Source: Schizochytrium sp. TIO01 (lineage: Eukaryota > Sar > Bigyra > Thraustochytrida > Thraustochytriidae). From it: a stretch of DNA of 64,000 nucleotides. The translations under genes were made by a program, and so were the position numbers. The notes beneath the pieces were generated by a model. It was not told the DNA's origin and ran no database searches. It saw nothing but the letters and a program-made list of their open reading frames with translations. The stretch lies in the NCBI GenBank assembly GCA_004764695.1, contig SMSO01000004.1, positions 2,011,501 through 2,075,500 of the forward strand, read 5' to 3'. Every line of letters begins with the position of its first letter. The first letter of the stretch is position 1. Below are positions 53,593 through 62,502 of this stretch, piece by piece.

Positions 53593-54970
53593 CTCGCCTT
53601 TCACTACGACCTTCCTCGTCCGTGCCTCGTGAAAATGTGTCCTGAGCCGCGTGTATTTGCTCCAAGATCTTTGCTTGCAACTCTGCTCTCGAACTCTCGA
53701 AGATGTTGATACGATTGTTGTCTCTTATTAAACTCGTAGTATTGGGAAAATCGTAAATCGGAAGAGGACCAAGGCCGTTTAGGCCCCTTCACAAGCTGAG
53801 GTAAATAAATGATGCAGCGCTCATGCAAAAGATGCGCACCCTGCAAAAATAAAGGTGCGTCTCAAGAATATGCATTTATTGCTATGCTGACGACTATGTC
53901 GAAAGAGATTTCGTTCTTATCAGCGAGAGTTTATAACCAGTGCTTATGGTTCAGCTTTTACAATTAGAGGCAAAAATCAAGTAAAAGCATCGCCCTCATG
54001 GCACGCAATGCTGATCTAACCTTTCATTTCTTCGAGAATCAAGGAAACGAAGATCACCATCTTAAAACAGAAGAGTCAAAGTTCATGATAATTTGGCTTG
54101 CATAGGTGATCTAGACGATTTATAGCAGACATTTTTTAAAAAAGGCAAGCTTGAAAGCCATCATTCTGAAAATGACTTATTCTGTGCGGATTCTCAGCAA
54201 CAAAAAACGAAGCTGTTTCGCAATTTGTACTCTGCCCACTGTAATTCTTCATATATGTATATATATATATATATAATTTTTCCTTTGTAGGTGCATCTTG
54301 AGATGTCTCACCATACCGTCTATGATACGCATTGATGATCTATTTCACTACCTATATATTACAATTCCAATGTACCTTTGAAACATAACTTAGGCTAGGA
54401 GTTACCTGTGCATTCAAAGTCTAAATACAAGGATTGATAGGAGCAACCTTTGGCTAGTGCTATGCTTTTGCTTTTCGGAAGCTTCCCAGTACCTCAAGAA
54501 AGAAGGTTTGAAGATTAGAAACCCCCAAAATTTAGGCTTGTAGGTACCATAAATATTAAATGCATCGTAAGAATAGATTGCAAATCAGCGCACCGTTGCT
54601 ATCTCACCATGTTTTCTGTTTCCTTCGAAATGAGAGTCTTGCTTTACTCCCTTTATCCCACGTATGAGACGCTACCTAGGTAGGTAGGTATACGTAAGGT
54701 ACATCTTACTATCTGGTGAGTAAGAGAGAAGTGTGTACCTCCTTAATGGTCATAAATGAATAGGTACCAGCGCGGAGCAACAAAGTTGACAGCCTTAAGC
54801 CTTGGCGCGGACCTGAAAGAAGTGACACTCAGTAAAGGAAGCGCGATATACGCAAGCATGGAAGCGAGTGGGTCAGCGTTGTGACTTTGGGCATACCTTA
54901 TTTGATTGATCTGATCGGCCAAGCAGAAGAAGGTTTGCGGACGGGTAAAAGTGCGGAAGCGAGGTGCAAG
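53593..54970. other. Divergent intergenic region, UBA/PUB and MORN5
   Basis: About 1.4 kb between divergent starts. An alternating (TA)n tract lies at 54251-54276, GGTAGGTAGGTA at 54677-54688, and the 12-mer shared with CFAP161 at 54822. No supported frame was found. Confidence 0.5.
54822..54833 (+). promoter_or_regulatory. 12-mer GTGACACTCAGT upstream of MORN5
   Basis: Identical to 48032-48043, same strand relative to the gene, starting 149 bp before the MORN5 ATG. A ten-base part (TGACACTCAG) also occurs in the gene-poor region at about 24662, so it is not unique to these promoters. Confidence 0.35.
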
Positions 54971-55507
54971 ATGGAGGACCTTGACGCGTTGAAGTTGCCA
55001 GGCGGGGACTACACGGGGGAATTTGTGAATGGGCGTATGGAATCCGAAACATCAGTAGAGTACAAGTTCGAAAATGGTACGCGCTATGTTGGGCCTTTTG
55101 AAAATGGTTGCTTCCATGGTGAGGGTACATTATATTTGCCAGGGAAGGGTGCTTTTAAGGGCACTTGGGAAAAGGGTCGCGTAGTAACTGGGGAATTTAC
55201 CTTTGATGACGGCTTAACATATGAGAATAAACCAGAATGGGAATTCTGCTCTGCGCGCGACCGTAGGTTCTGGGAAGAGCACCAAGAGGGTATTAAGCCT
55301 AACGGAGCAACTCTGCTTCGCAGAGGAGAGAACACGATTCCCTTTGGGATGTTCGACTGCCTCGAAGGATATTACAACCCACGTACAGGCAGCATTCATC
55401 ATTATGTAACCAACGTAGTTGTTCGCAAAGTAAGCCCTGAAGAAGGAGATATGATTCGAGATCGTGCATTTTGTGGGCTTCAACTACAAGAAGGCAAATA
55501 TGACTAA
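54971..55507 (+). CDS. MORN5: MORN repeat-containing protein 5
   Basis: Product of 178 residues from ATG 54971; the longer frame begins at GTG 54881. The N-terminal half has MORN repeats: YTGEFVNGRMES, YKFENGTRYVGPFENGCFHG (with the GEGTLYLPG that follows) and WEKGRVVTGEFTFDDGLTY. The second half is the non-repeat part specific to MORN5: WEFCSARDRRFWEE, GIKPNGATLL and FDCLEGYYNPRTG. Animal MORN5 has the same order (C..YDRRFY.E, GLKP.G, YDCGDGFYNP) and about the same length. MORN5 is found in ciliated lineages and is expressed in sperm and ciliated tissue; its biochemical role is unknown. The ending KYD is clean and the frame has no intron. It converges with OSCP1 (364 bp between stops). Confidence 0.88.
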   Translation: MEDLDALKLPGGDYTGEFVNGRMESETSVEYKFENGTRYVGPFENGCFHGEGTLYLPGKGAFKGTWEKGRVVTGEFTFDDGLTYENKPEWEFCSARDRRFWEEHQEGIKPNGATLLRRGENTIPFGMFDCLEGYYNPRTGSIHHYVTNVVVRKVSPEEGDMIRDRAFCGLQLQEGKYD

Positions 55508-55871
55508 GTGTTACAAATAATAGAGAATGATATGTGAACCCCACTTTGAACTTTTCTTCAGAAACTAAGCAGGCTTCAAAATTGTACTGATCTTCTGTTT
55601 TTTATTTCCTTTTTAAATGATTTAAAATGGTAAATTCTACCTTCCATTTTAATACCCTACCCTTTCAGAACTTCAAGTCCCCGGTTCAGGATCTATGTTG
55701 CACTTGTCATTTAATCAGTGTATATGCTTCTAGCCTTTTCCAGCAAAATGCCTTAGTAGCTGTTTTGTTATTTGTTTCCAAAGCATTGCAGAAGAAAAGT
55801 GAACAGGAAAAACAACTGATATTATCTGAAATACCTAGGTGTGCCATATTTCTTTAAGTGTATGTTGCAAG
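55508..55871. other. Convergent 3' region of MORN5 and OSCP1
   Basis: A/T-rich, with no supported frame; presumably both 3' UTRs. Confidence 0.5.
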
Positions 55872-57170
55872 TCACTTGTGCTCAGCAGCGACAGCTTCAT
55901 CCATGAGGTCAAGCAAATCGTCATCTTCGTCCTCATCAGCTACTTTTCTAGCGCCAGCTTCTACACGGCGGCTCAAAAATCTATCTTCGTCGTAGTCCAT
56001 GCTCAAATCTTTTACGCGGTCGTTAAGAGATCGGTGAGTAGCCTTTGCATTAACTTTAACAGTTGGACCATAATCAAAATGTTTAGCTTCCGCAGAAGGC
56101 CTTGGCTCATCATCTACGTCAGCAACAGGAGTGCAGTCTCTATCCAACAGATTAAAGTCTTCGTTTGCGGCTCCAAAAAGATTTAAACGAAATAAGGAAG
56201 CAGATCTTCGAGAGTTACCCTTGGGTGGAACAATTAAGTCAGCTAGAATATTCATTTCGTCTGCACCACTGACTGACTTCTGCTCTAGACACTTTGTTTC
56301 CGCTGCATCGCGTTCCTGCTCGTCCTCAGGATCACTTTCATTCTCCTGGTCATTGTTTACGCTCTTGTTAGATTCTGCCTGATCATCAGGTTTAGCACTT
56401 GCTCCCCCTCGGTATTTAATGTAGAGGTTATCACCAAGCAGAGCAGTGGTCTGACGATAGTCATTCTCGTCAAACTCATTAATTCGTGCTACTCGATGAA
56501 TCCCTAGATCTACTTCGTGCTCCCTCGAGACATTTGACTCGACATCGAAGTAGCGTACTTTTCCTGGTACTGGCGTTTCCTCTGGACATGAACCATTGAG
56601 ATCAATGAAGAAGCGACCATTCCGCGCTTGGAAGTTTTCTTGAAGAAGTAAACTAATCTTTACGTTGCGACCCTTGAGAAATTCAAGCAAAGTCTGGCGC
56701 AAAACCCATATTTGCCCGCTTGACATACCTCCATACTGCGTTTGAATGCGCTTTGCACAATTGTCGAGCAAGGGTGTCAAACTCTCACTTACCATGGAGC
56801 GAAGTTGATCAATGTGTTGTAGAGAAATGTCGACAATATCCCGCGGAGAACGACTAGACACAATTTGAAACTTGAACACCATTGTCATCAGATCGTAGAG
56901 CTTGGACATACTCGTTTCATTCAACTTCATGATCGAACAGTGCGCAAGTTTCTGGAAAATGTGCTTGGTTGCTTCGAATGTGTATGTTGGGCTAGGCTTG
57001 AAAAGCTCCTTTATGAATGCCTCGTTGAACATAGCGCCAATGACCTCATCAAGAACTTGCCGAGCTTTGTCTTGCGGGATTTGTTGAGCCTCAAGTCTCT
57101 GACGTAGGACGTACATCATTTCGCCCCCAAGGTTCACAATCACAATAGGCATTGCCATGTGAGAAGCCAT
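55872..57170 (-). CDS. OSCP1: Protein OSCP1 (NOR1) homologue
   Basis: Product of 432 residues from ATG 57170, one exon. The first 200 residues closely follow animal OSCP1: IVNLGGEMMYVLRQRLEAQQ, IPQDKARQVL, FIKELFKP, LAHCSIMKLNETSMSKLYDL and YGGMSSGQIWVLRQTLL. A region with NGRFFIDLNGSCPEETPVPG follows, then a low-complexity acidic linker (about 265-300), a second conserved stretch (MNILADLIVPP, then ASLFRLNLFG) and an acidic Leu-rich end (DEDDDLLDLMDEA) like the animal C-terminus. The animal protein was first described in organic solute transport and later associated with cilia and basal bodies; its mechanism is unsettled. It is somewhat longer than human (about 380) because of the acidic linker. 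The neighbourhood (MORN5, CFAP161) favours a flagellar role. Confidence 0.92.
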   Translation of the reverse strand: MASHMAMPIVIVNLGGEMMYVLRQRLEAQQIPQDKARQVLDEVIGAMFNEAFIKELFKPSPTYTFEATKHIFQKLAHCSIMKLNETSMSKLYDLMTMVFKFQIVSSRSPRDIVDISLQHIDQLRSMVSESLTPLLDNCAKRIQTQYGGMSSGQIWVLRQTLLEFLKGRNVKISLLLQENFQARNGRFFIDLNGSCPEETPVPGKVRYFDVESNVSREHEVDLGIHRVARINEFDENDYRQTTALLGDNLYIKYRGGASAKPDDQAESNKSVNNDQENESDPEDEQERDAAETKCLEQKSVSGADEMNILADLIVPPKGNSRRSASLFRLNLFGAANEDFNLLDRDCTPVADVDDEPRPSAEAKHFDYGPTVKVNAKATHRSLNDRVKDLSMDYDEDRFLSRRVEAGARKVADEDEDDDLLDLMDEAVAAEHK

Positions 57171-57893
57171 GGTGTCCGATTGATTATCCGGAAGAAGATG
57201 AATTACTCAGCTCTTCTTTACGCTCAAAACCAGCGCGCGCAAAATGCAATTTCTCTTGCCGTATCTCCTTAAAGCAGTCAGTTCCTTCTTGTCTTCCGCT
57301 GCAGTCTCTGTTTCGTCCAGGTGCGAGAACAAGCAATATGTTTGGTTGCCAATAATTGCACTTTGTTTTAGATGCAAAACTTAATTTGATTAATTATGTA
57401 TGTATCGTTCTTTCAACTAATAATTTATTCATGTATTAATACATTTATACTAAATAAATAAATAATAAATAATGAAGGAGTGATATGGCAACACAGATAA
57501 TAATATTGAGGACCGTTAGACCTCTTTATTGATACTAAAGTGGCTTATATCTTTCTTCTAACCTCAAAAGAGTGGACCTTTTAATGGCAGACTTCTGTCC
57601 ATGATCTGCACACCATTAGAGATTCGATGTTAAGCGGGTATAGTTGTTTGAGCTGTTGCTCGACCACGCAGATCGTTTAGCGATACCTTAAGGTTAAAGA
57701 AGCATAAAAGAATGAAAGAATAATTGAGAATTGAAGCACAAATCACTAAATTATAATTATTATTTGACCGGACGTGGCACTTTCGATGTGAACTTTCGAA
57801 ACCGTGGCGAAAAGAAATTAAGAAAAAAAGAAATGTGCTATTTAAAAAGTGGAACCTTCACTCAATCTGGACATACTTTGAGAGGTGGATATT
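57171..57893. other. Intergenic, OSCP1 promoter side
   Basis: Between OSCP1 (minus) and the 3' end of the dehydrogenase gene (minus). It is A/T-rich at 57400-57480 with ATAAATAA runs. The 12-mer seen upstream of CFAP161 and MORN5 is absent here. No supported frame. Confidence 0.5.
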
Positions 57894-59180
57894 TTAATCG
57901 TTCTTTGTCTTGTTGCTGTTGCTTGACCCAATGCAATGACTGAAAATAAAGCCCAAGATCATGAGAACAAAAAGAGGAGCACCCAAAAAAGCAATCATAA
58001 CAGGGTTTACTTTTTGCTCATTGAAATCCACAATACCGAGAGCAATCATAGAATCTGCCGCATCGATTAGTGTCTGAGAGGTATTACGGTAGTTGTACTT
58101 AAAACCAAGGCTTCTGAGGCGACTGTCATCATAACCTGGGTGCTTGTCCATAAACTTGGCAGGATAGAGCATGTACTCATCGATGCGAGGATCAGCGCGA
58201 GCAAGAATGTGATTGAAGAATGTCGGGATCTCATAGTGGAGGTGTGGAATTGGCGAATCTGGAAAGTGACGCTTCAAAACTGCCATCATATCAACGGGAT
58301 TGACACTTGATGTTTTCGGGTCAAGCCCAAGAATATAGCGCCCTTGCGCATCTTCGTGCTCGAGAACAAAAACATGTGCTCTTGCGACATCTCGCACATC
58401 AATAACGCTCAGGCGGAAGGGAAGCGCCATAGGAAGTTGGCCGGAAAGCATTAGCTCAACAAGTTTGTTTGATGTTGTCACGCGAGTGGACTGCTGAGGG
58501 CCAATGCCCAGGCCGAAATGAATTGACGCATACTGGAAAGGCATCTTGCCATCCATATCCTTGTGCTCGTCGAGCCATGCAAGACTAGCCTTCTCAGCCT
58601 GAGTTTTTGAGTAGGCGTAAAGGCCGAATTCACGAGAAGCGACAGTGTTCCAATCAGTGTCTTTGACTAAACCATAATCGTTGCCCTTGGAGTGAAGACG
58701 TTCCGCATCTGGGAAGAGCGAGGCCACTGAGGAGGTCACGACCAGCTTTTCGAGCTTGTTCTGTTCCGCAGCTTGAAATGCGGCTAGGGTGCCATTAATG
58801 GCGTTCTGAATAGCTTGTTCATCCATATTACCAACTTGACTGGCAATATGGAGCATGCTGCTACAACCTCTTGCAGCAGCATCAAATGCGTTCGGGACAC
58901 CGAGATCCGCCTCAAAGAGCTTCAAGGATCCCGGAGTCACCGCAGCGATATTCTCTAGAAATTCATACTTGGCCTTGTCTTCGAGCGAGCGCACAGTGCC
59001 ATGAACCTCGTAGCCCTTTTCTAGCAGTACTTGGACAGTGTGACCTGCCACGAAACCACTGGCGCCGCTCACTAGGACACAGCCATCCTCTGGGCTCAGT
59101 GCTTGTGTAGGCTCACAAACGAGCGTCGCATACGCAAAAAACAGCACACTCGCAGCCAATGCCCGCTGCAATACAACCAT
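57894..59180 (-). CDS. Extended short-chain dehydrogenase/reductase, ER membrane type
   Basis: Product of 428 residues from ATG 59180; the open frame to 59222 begins at TTG. A signal or anchor (about 1-29) precedes a Rossmann fold with GASGFVAGH (39-47), the extended-SDR NAD(P) motif GxxGxxG/A. The active site shows VVTSSVAS and YAYSK (Tyr 188, Lys 192). After the SDR core (DVRDVARAHVFVLEHEDAQG is typical of the dihydroflavonol reductase, cinnamoyl-CoA reductase and 3-beta-HSD branch) there is a C-terminal membrane helix (about 395-416) and a tail ending KTKND, a KxKxx-type ER retrieval signal. The cleavable or anchoring N-terminus, lumenal domain and cytosolic tail imply ER residence. The substrate cannot be told from sequence; a sterol, ketone or aldehyde is possible. 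Confidence 0.87.
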   Translation of the reverse strand: MVVLQRALAASVLFFAYATLVCEPTQALSPEDGCVLVSGASGFVAGHTVQVLLEKGYEVHGTVRSLEDKAKYEFLENIAAVTPGSLKLFEADLGVPNAFDAAARGCSSMLHIASQVGNMDEQAIQNAINGTLAAFQAAEQNKLEKLVVTSSVASLFPDAERLHSKGNDYGLVKDTDWNTVASREFGLYAYSKTQAEKASLAWLDEHKDMDGKMPFQYASIHFGLGIGPQQSTRVTTSNKLVELMLSGQLPMALPFRLSVIDVRDVARAHVFVLEHEDAQGRYILGLDPKTSSVNPVDMMAVLKRHFPDSPIPHLHYEIPTFFNHILARADPRIDEYMLYPAKFMDKHPGYDDSRLRSLGFKYNYRNTSQTLIDAADSMIALGIVDFNEQKVNPVMIAFLGAPLFVLMILGFIFSHCIGSSNSNKTKND

Positions 59181-59589
59181 ACTTGCAGTACACGAAACCG
59201 CAACGGGCTCTGCCACGCGCAATTGAGGTTTTGCGCGCTTTCAGGTCATCAAACTCAATCTTCCTGAGATACCTATCGAGGTTCCTCAGCGCAGATATTG
59301 ATAGAAAATAATTTTACTAATCATTCAATACCCCTATTACCTACCGACCACCTATGGTAGTTTATGTAGGTACTAGGGTATCTTTTATTCTTTATTCTTT
59401 ATTCTTCTTTGTAATACTCGTACTTTATTTTTGAGAAGGTCTACCAATGGAAGGCCCAGTTTTATTTTTTTTAAAGTTTATTTGTTTTTAACGATCGTGA
59501 TTCTACAAAAACTCAAGTTAGAGATCAATCAAATATTCAATCGATCGCGGAGCGGATAGCGCCACAGTCTGCTGTACGCGCCGAGGACG
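59181..59589. other. Divergent promoter region, dehydrogenase and CENP-X
   Basis: 409 bp between divergent start codons. It contains a TTTATTC triplication at 59385-59412, TACCTACCGACC at 59340 and GTAGGTACTAG at 59367. A CGATCG-containing stretch precedes the CENP-X start. No frame. Confidence 0.5.
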
Positions 59590-60159
59590 ATGGACCTTGA
59601 ACTTTCTCAGGACGATGATACGTTGTTGATGAATCCACGACTTGGTGAGGTAAGTCTACTCTCTTGAAGACTAGCCAGGATGAGACGATGGTTAGAAACT
59701 CTCGCTCCTTGACTCAAAGCAGCACAAGGCGACTCTTAAGACAGAGGCCGTTGCAGAGTGGGATCCCAGCGAAGAAAGTCGTGGCCATTTAAAGACAGGA
59801 CAGGCGGGATTTGATTGTAGAACTGTGGAATACTGACGGTCTTGAGCGAGATGGTGAGCGGTTCCGCGGTTCATCTTCATCTCTATTCAACATAGGATGT
59901 GGTCATGGCTTTGCTTCGCAACAAGATCGGCGACGATGTTCGGATTCATAAACATGCATTAAAAATGATGACGGAGTACCTCAGACTGATTACGCAAGAA
60001 ACAATTGACCGAAGCATTGCAGCTGCACGCCAGTCAGTCACAGAGGGTGGCGAAGACGGTGCACGGCTCTTTGGAGGTTCCTTTGTTGAGAAGGATGTCA
60101 TACACGTTGAGCCCACACACGTATCCCAAATTGTGCAACAGCTTTTGCTTGACGTTTGA
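59590..60159 (+). CDS. CENPX: CENP-X / MHF2 histone-fold protein, two exons
   Basis: Exons 59590-59649 and 59896-60159 give 107 residues. The 246-nt intron runs GTAAGT to CATAG, phase 0. ATG has A at -3 and G at +4. The fold shows as LLRNKIGDDVRIHKHALKMM, TEYLRLITQETIDRSIAAAR and VEPTHVSQIVQQLLLDV. Human CENP-X has the same layout and ends V.VDQLEKVLPQLLLDF. CENP-X pairs with CENP-S as MHF1-MHF2, which binds DNA at kinetochores and recruits the FANCM helicase to stalled forks. It is longer than the human protein (81) through a 17-residue acidic N-terminal exon and a Gly-rich insert (EGGEDGARLFGGSF) between the second and third helices. Without the splice only an 86-codon GTG-started fragment would be seen. 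Confidence 0.85.
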
Positions 60160-60932
60160 CGAGTGGAATGAATTTCATCTACACGAATTAGAATGCGCCC
60201 ACACAAACTATGTTACATATGCATATTGCAAGTTCTTTGGATTATTGTGCACTTGGTTTCCGCAGGCATACGATGCAGATCCTCGTCAGCACAGGTTTTC
60301 AAGAGTGCATTTAAATTTAAAATTCGCCCAATTACAATCTTAACACGTTACGTTATGAATTCAACAAATTGTTTCACTGGCCTGGGCGTGTTTCACAATG
60401 CACTGATGGTCCGATACATGTGTTGTTGAGCATGTTCCAGAGTTAGAAATGATGCTTAATGTGAGGAGAGCTAGGCTCAATCTCTGTGAAATGTGCCACA
60501 CGCAACTTTGTTTATGGAAAGCGACAGCTAAATCACGAATGCAGTGCGAAAGAACCATCACCAACGATTATGTACATGGTACATTTTTACATGAATGATA
60601 TTTGAGTCATTTTATTATTAATTTCATTGTTTTTTCCTTTTTTTTCAATTAATTTAATTTTATTTATTTAACTTTAAAGTTTAAAAAAGAAGAGAGATGA
60701 AGAAACTCTTCTCTTTTCAACCTATGAGTTACTGTAATGAATTCTTATGTCTGGGACGCATTCTGACAGCTTGAACCCGGAACTTGCTCAGAAGCGAAAC
60801 CTGAGCACAGAGTCTGAATAAGCCAAAACAATTTCTCTCGTACTGGCCTCCAGACTACAGTGCGAATCCTGGATACCGTGTCGGGGCTTTCTTCTGAAAG
60901 AAATACCTCTGCTTTGATAGCAACTTGAGAAG
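60160..60932. other. Intergenic between CENP-X and ceramide synthase
   Basis: A/T-rich at 60600-60700, with no supported frame. The ceramide synthase promoter is expected near the right end. Confidence 0.5.
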
Positions 60933-62279
60933 ATGGCAGCGAAGCGAAGATCCCAAGGTTTACCAACCCTGCCTGCGGATCAGGAGGAATTTCAGGAAGG
61001 CCAAGGCGAAGACGAGCAAGATATATATACTGAAGATGAAAAGGTTTCAAGAGCTACAGGTCGAGAGAAGCGGGTAAGAAGCGTTAAACCCCTTATTGAG
61101 TTTTTGACCTTCTACTTTGGGACATTAGCCATTTTGCATATCCTAGATAAGCATGGATTTCTCTATGAAGGGCGATCAGCGTGGCGTATGCTCCCTCCAG
61201 GAGTCTCATTTAGGTCACTTGTAGGTGTTGAGATGCTGGAGAATTTTCCTTTTGTCTTGCTTGGTGTCGTTTTGGTGTACCCACTCCACCTTTGGCGTAA
61301 TCTCGTGAAGTCGTGCTTTGTACGACTAGCAGCTAATGGGGCCGGATTACAGCCTGGGTCACTTAAATATGCCAAATTTCTTGAGCAAGCATGGCTTGCT
61401 GTTCATTACTCCGCGGTATCATCTCTGGAGATATATACAATCATGACAACGCAAGATTCCCTCTGGCCGCCTATGATTTCCGAGGCTAGTCGCGAAGCAA
61501 TATTGATGCCGATGTCAGCAGTCTCAAAGCACCATAATCTCGGAATGGTTCGTTGCACATATCTTTTACAGTTTACCTTTTACTTTCTTGAGCTCGCAAC
61601 GCTATTTATGGACCAAGCCAGCCGTTCGAGGACTGATGCAATTGTATATGCAATTCATCATCTTCTCACGGTATTTCTGATAAGTTTCAGTTTTTTAATC
61701 CCGTCGCAGCATGTAGGTTTGCTTGTGCTATTTTTTCATGATGTAGGCGATATCTTCCTTCCCATCGCGAAATGCTTTGTGTATGCTGAAGAATACGCAC
61801 GCTCTGCCTACTCAATACGAATAGTGCAGGTCCTTGAAGGTTTGGGCATTTTCTTCTTCATATGTTTTCTTGTTAGCTTTGCTGTTTTAAGGTTGATGCT
61901 ATTCCCCATACTGATATATCTTGGTGTTTATGAGGCTGCCTGGTGGACGCGAGAGTGGCCGAACCCTACTTTAATTGGTATAGTAGGAGAGAGTGCTCAA
62001 GTGGAGGAAGACCTTCTGGTAGTTTATTTAGATAATCCCGCAAGAACAGCACGTTTTTATCTGACGACAGCTTTGCTTCTTTTGCTCCCGCTCCATGTTT
62101 ATTGGTTTCGCCTTGCATTGCGTGTAGCGTTTCGTGCCTTATTTGGCAATTATTCTGACGAGCGTTCTGAAGATGGCGATGCGGACCGAAGTATGGAAAT
62201 TAGCGATGAGCTTGAGGTGAACCATAATAGGCCGCATGTTGTGGTGAGGCGATGGAGTAATTCCAAAAAAGAAGACTAA
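60933..62279 (+). CDS. LAG1: Ceramide synthase (LAG1/TLC family)
   Basis: Product of 448 residues from ATG 60933, one exon. Ceramide synthases join a sphingoid base and a fatty acyl-CoA in the ER membrane. The LAG1 motif is clear: RTDAIVYAIHHLLTVFLISF (about 233-252) with the catalytic pair His 242-His 243, then GLLVLFFHDVGDIFLPIAK (about 262-280) with Asp 270 and Asp 273. Hydrophobic segments lie at about 54-70, 100-117, 150-170, 208-226, 234-256, 260-280, 300-335 and 375-395. There is no Hox-like domain before the TLC region. The N-terminal 50 residues are acidic and Gln/Glu-rich. The C-terminus is acidic and ends NSKKED, a KKxx ER-retrieval signal. Acyl-chain preference cannot be predicted from sequence. 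Confidence 0.92.
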   Translation: MAAKRRSQGLPTLPADQEEFQEGQGEDEQDIYTEDEKVSRATGREKRVRSVKPLIEFLTFYFGTLAILHILDKHGFLYEGRSAWRMLPPGVSFRSLVGVEMLENFPFVLLGVVLVYPLHLWRNLVKSCFVRLAANGAGLQPGSLKYAKFLEQAWLAVHYSAVSSLEIYTIMTTQDSLWPPMISEASREAILMPMSAVSKHHNLGMVRCTYLLQFTFYFLELATLFMDQASRSRTDAIVYAIHHLLTVFLISFSFLIPSQHVGLLVLFFHDVGDIFLPIAKCFVYAEEYARSAYSIRIVQVLEGLGIFFFICFLVSFAVLRLMLFPILIYLGVYEAAWWTREWPNPTLIGIVGESAQVEEDLLVVYLDNPARTARFYLTTALLLLLPLHVYWFRLALRVAFRALFGNYSDERSEDGDADRSMEISDELEVNHNRPHVVVRRWSNSKKED

Positions 62280-62478
62280 AAGTTGAAGAAGGTTTAGCAA
62301 GCTATTCGATCTTGTTAAAATGAAAATCAAACATTACCTTGGTACTCGGTACTTTCACTCTTATAGATTCTGTTCAAGTTTAGTTGCTGATGATCTCGAC
62401 AGCCCCCCCCCCAAGTTTTGATGTTGCTTTCGTGCATGGAATCAACAATTGTGAAACTTTCAGCTTCAGCTTAAATAT

Positions 62479-62502
62479 AATACTCTTAAAGTTAAGAGTA
62501 TT
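62479..62502. repeat. 24-bp perfect inverted repeat, 2-bp spacer
   Basis: Arms AATACTCTTAA and TTAAGAGTATT with AG between them. It lies 200 bp past the ceramide synthase stop. It could be a hairpin in the 3' flank or a protein-binding site; no T run follows immediately. Confidence 0.85.

Noticed and set aside
53604-53846. 80-residue frame upstream of the UBA/PUB gene
   Set aside because: Lies in its presumed 5' leader, without a motif; the UBA domain begins cleanly at ATG 53592.
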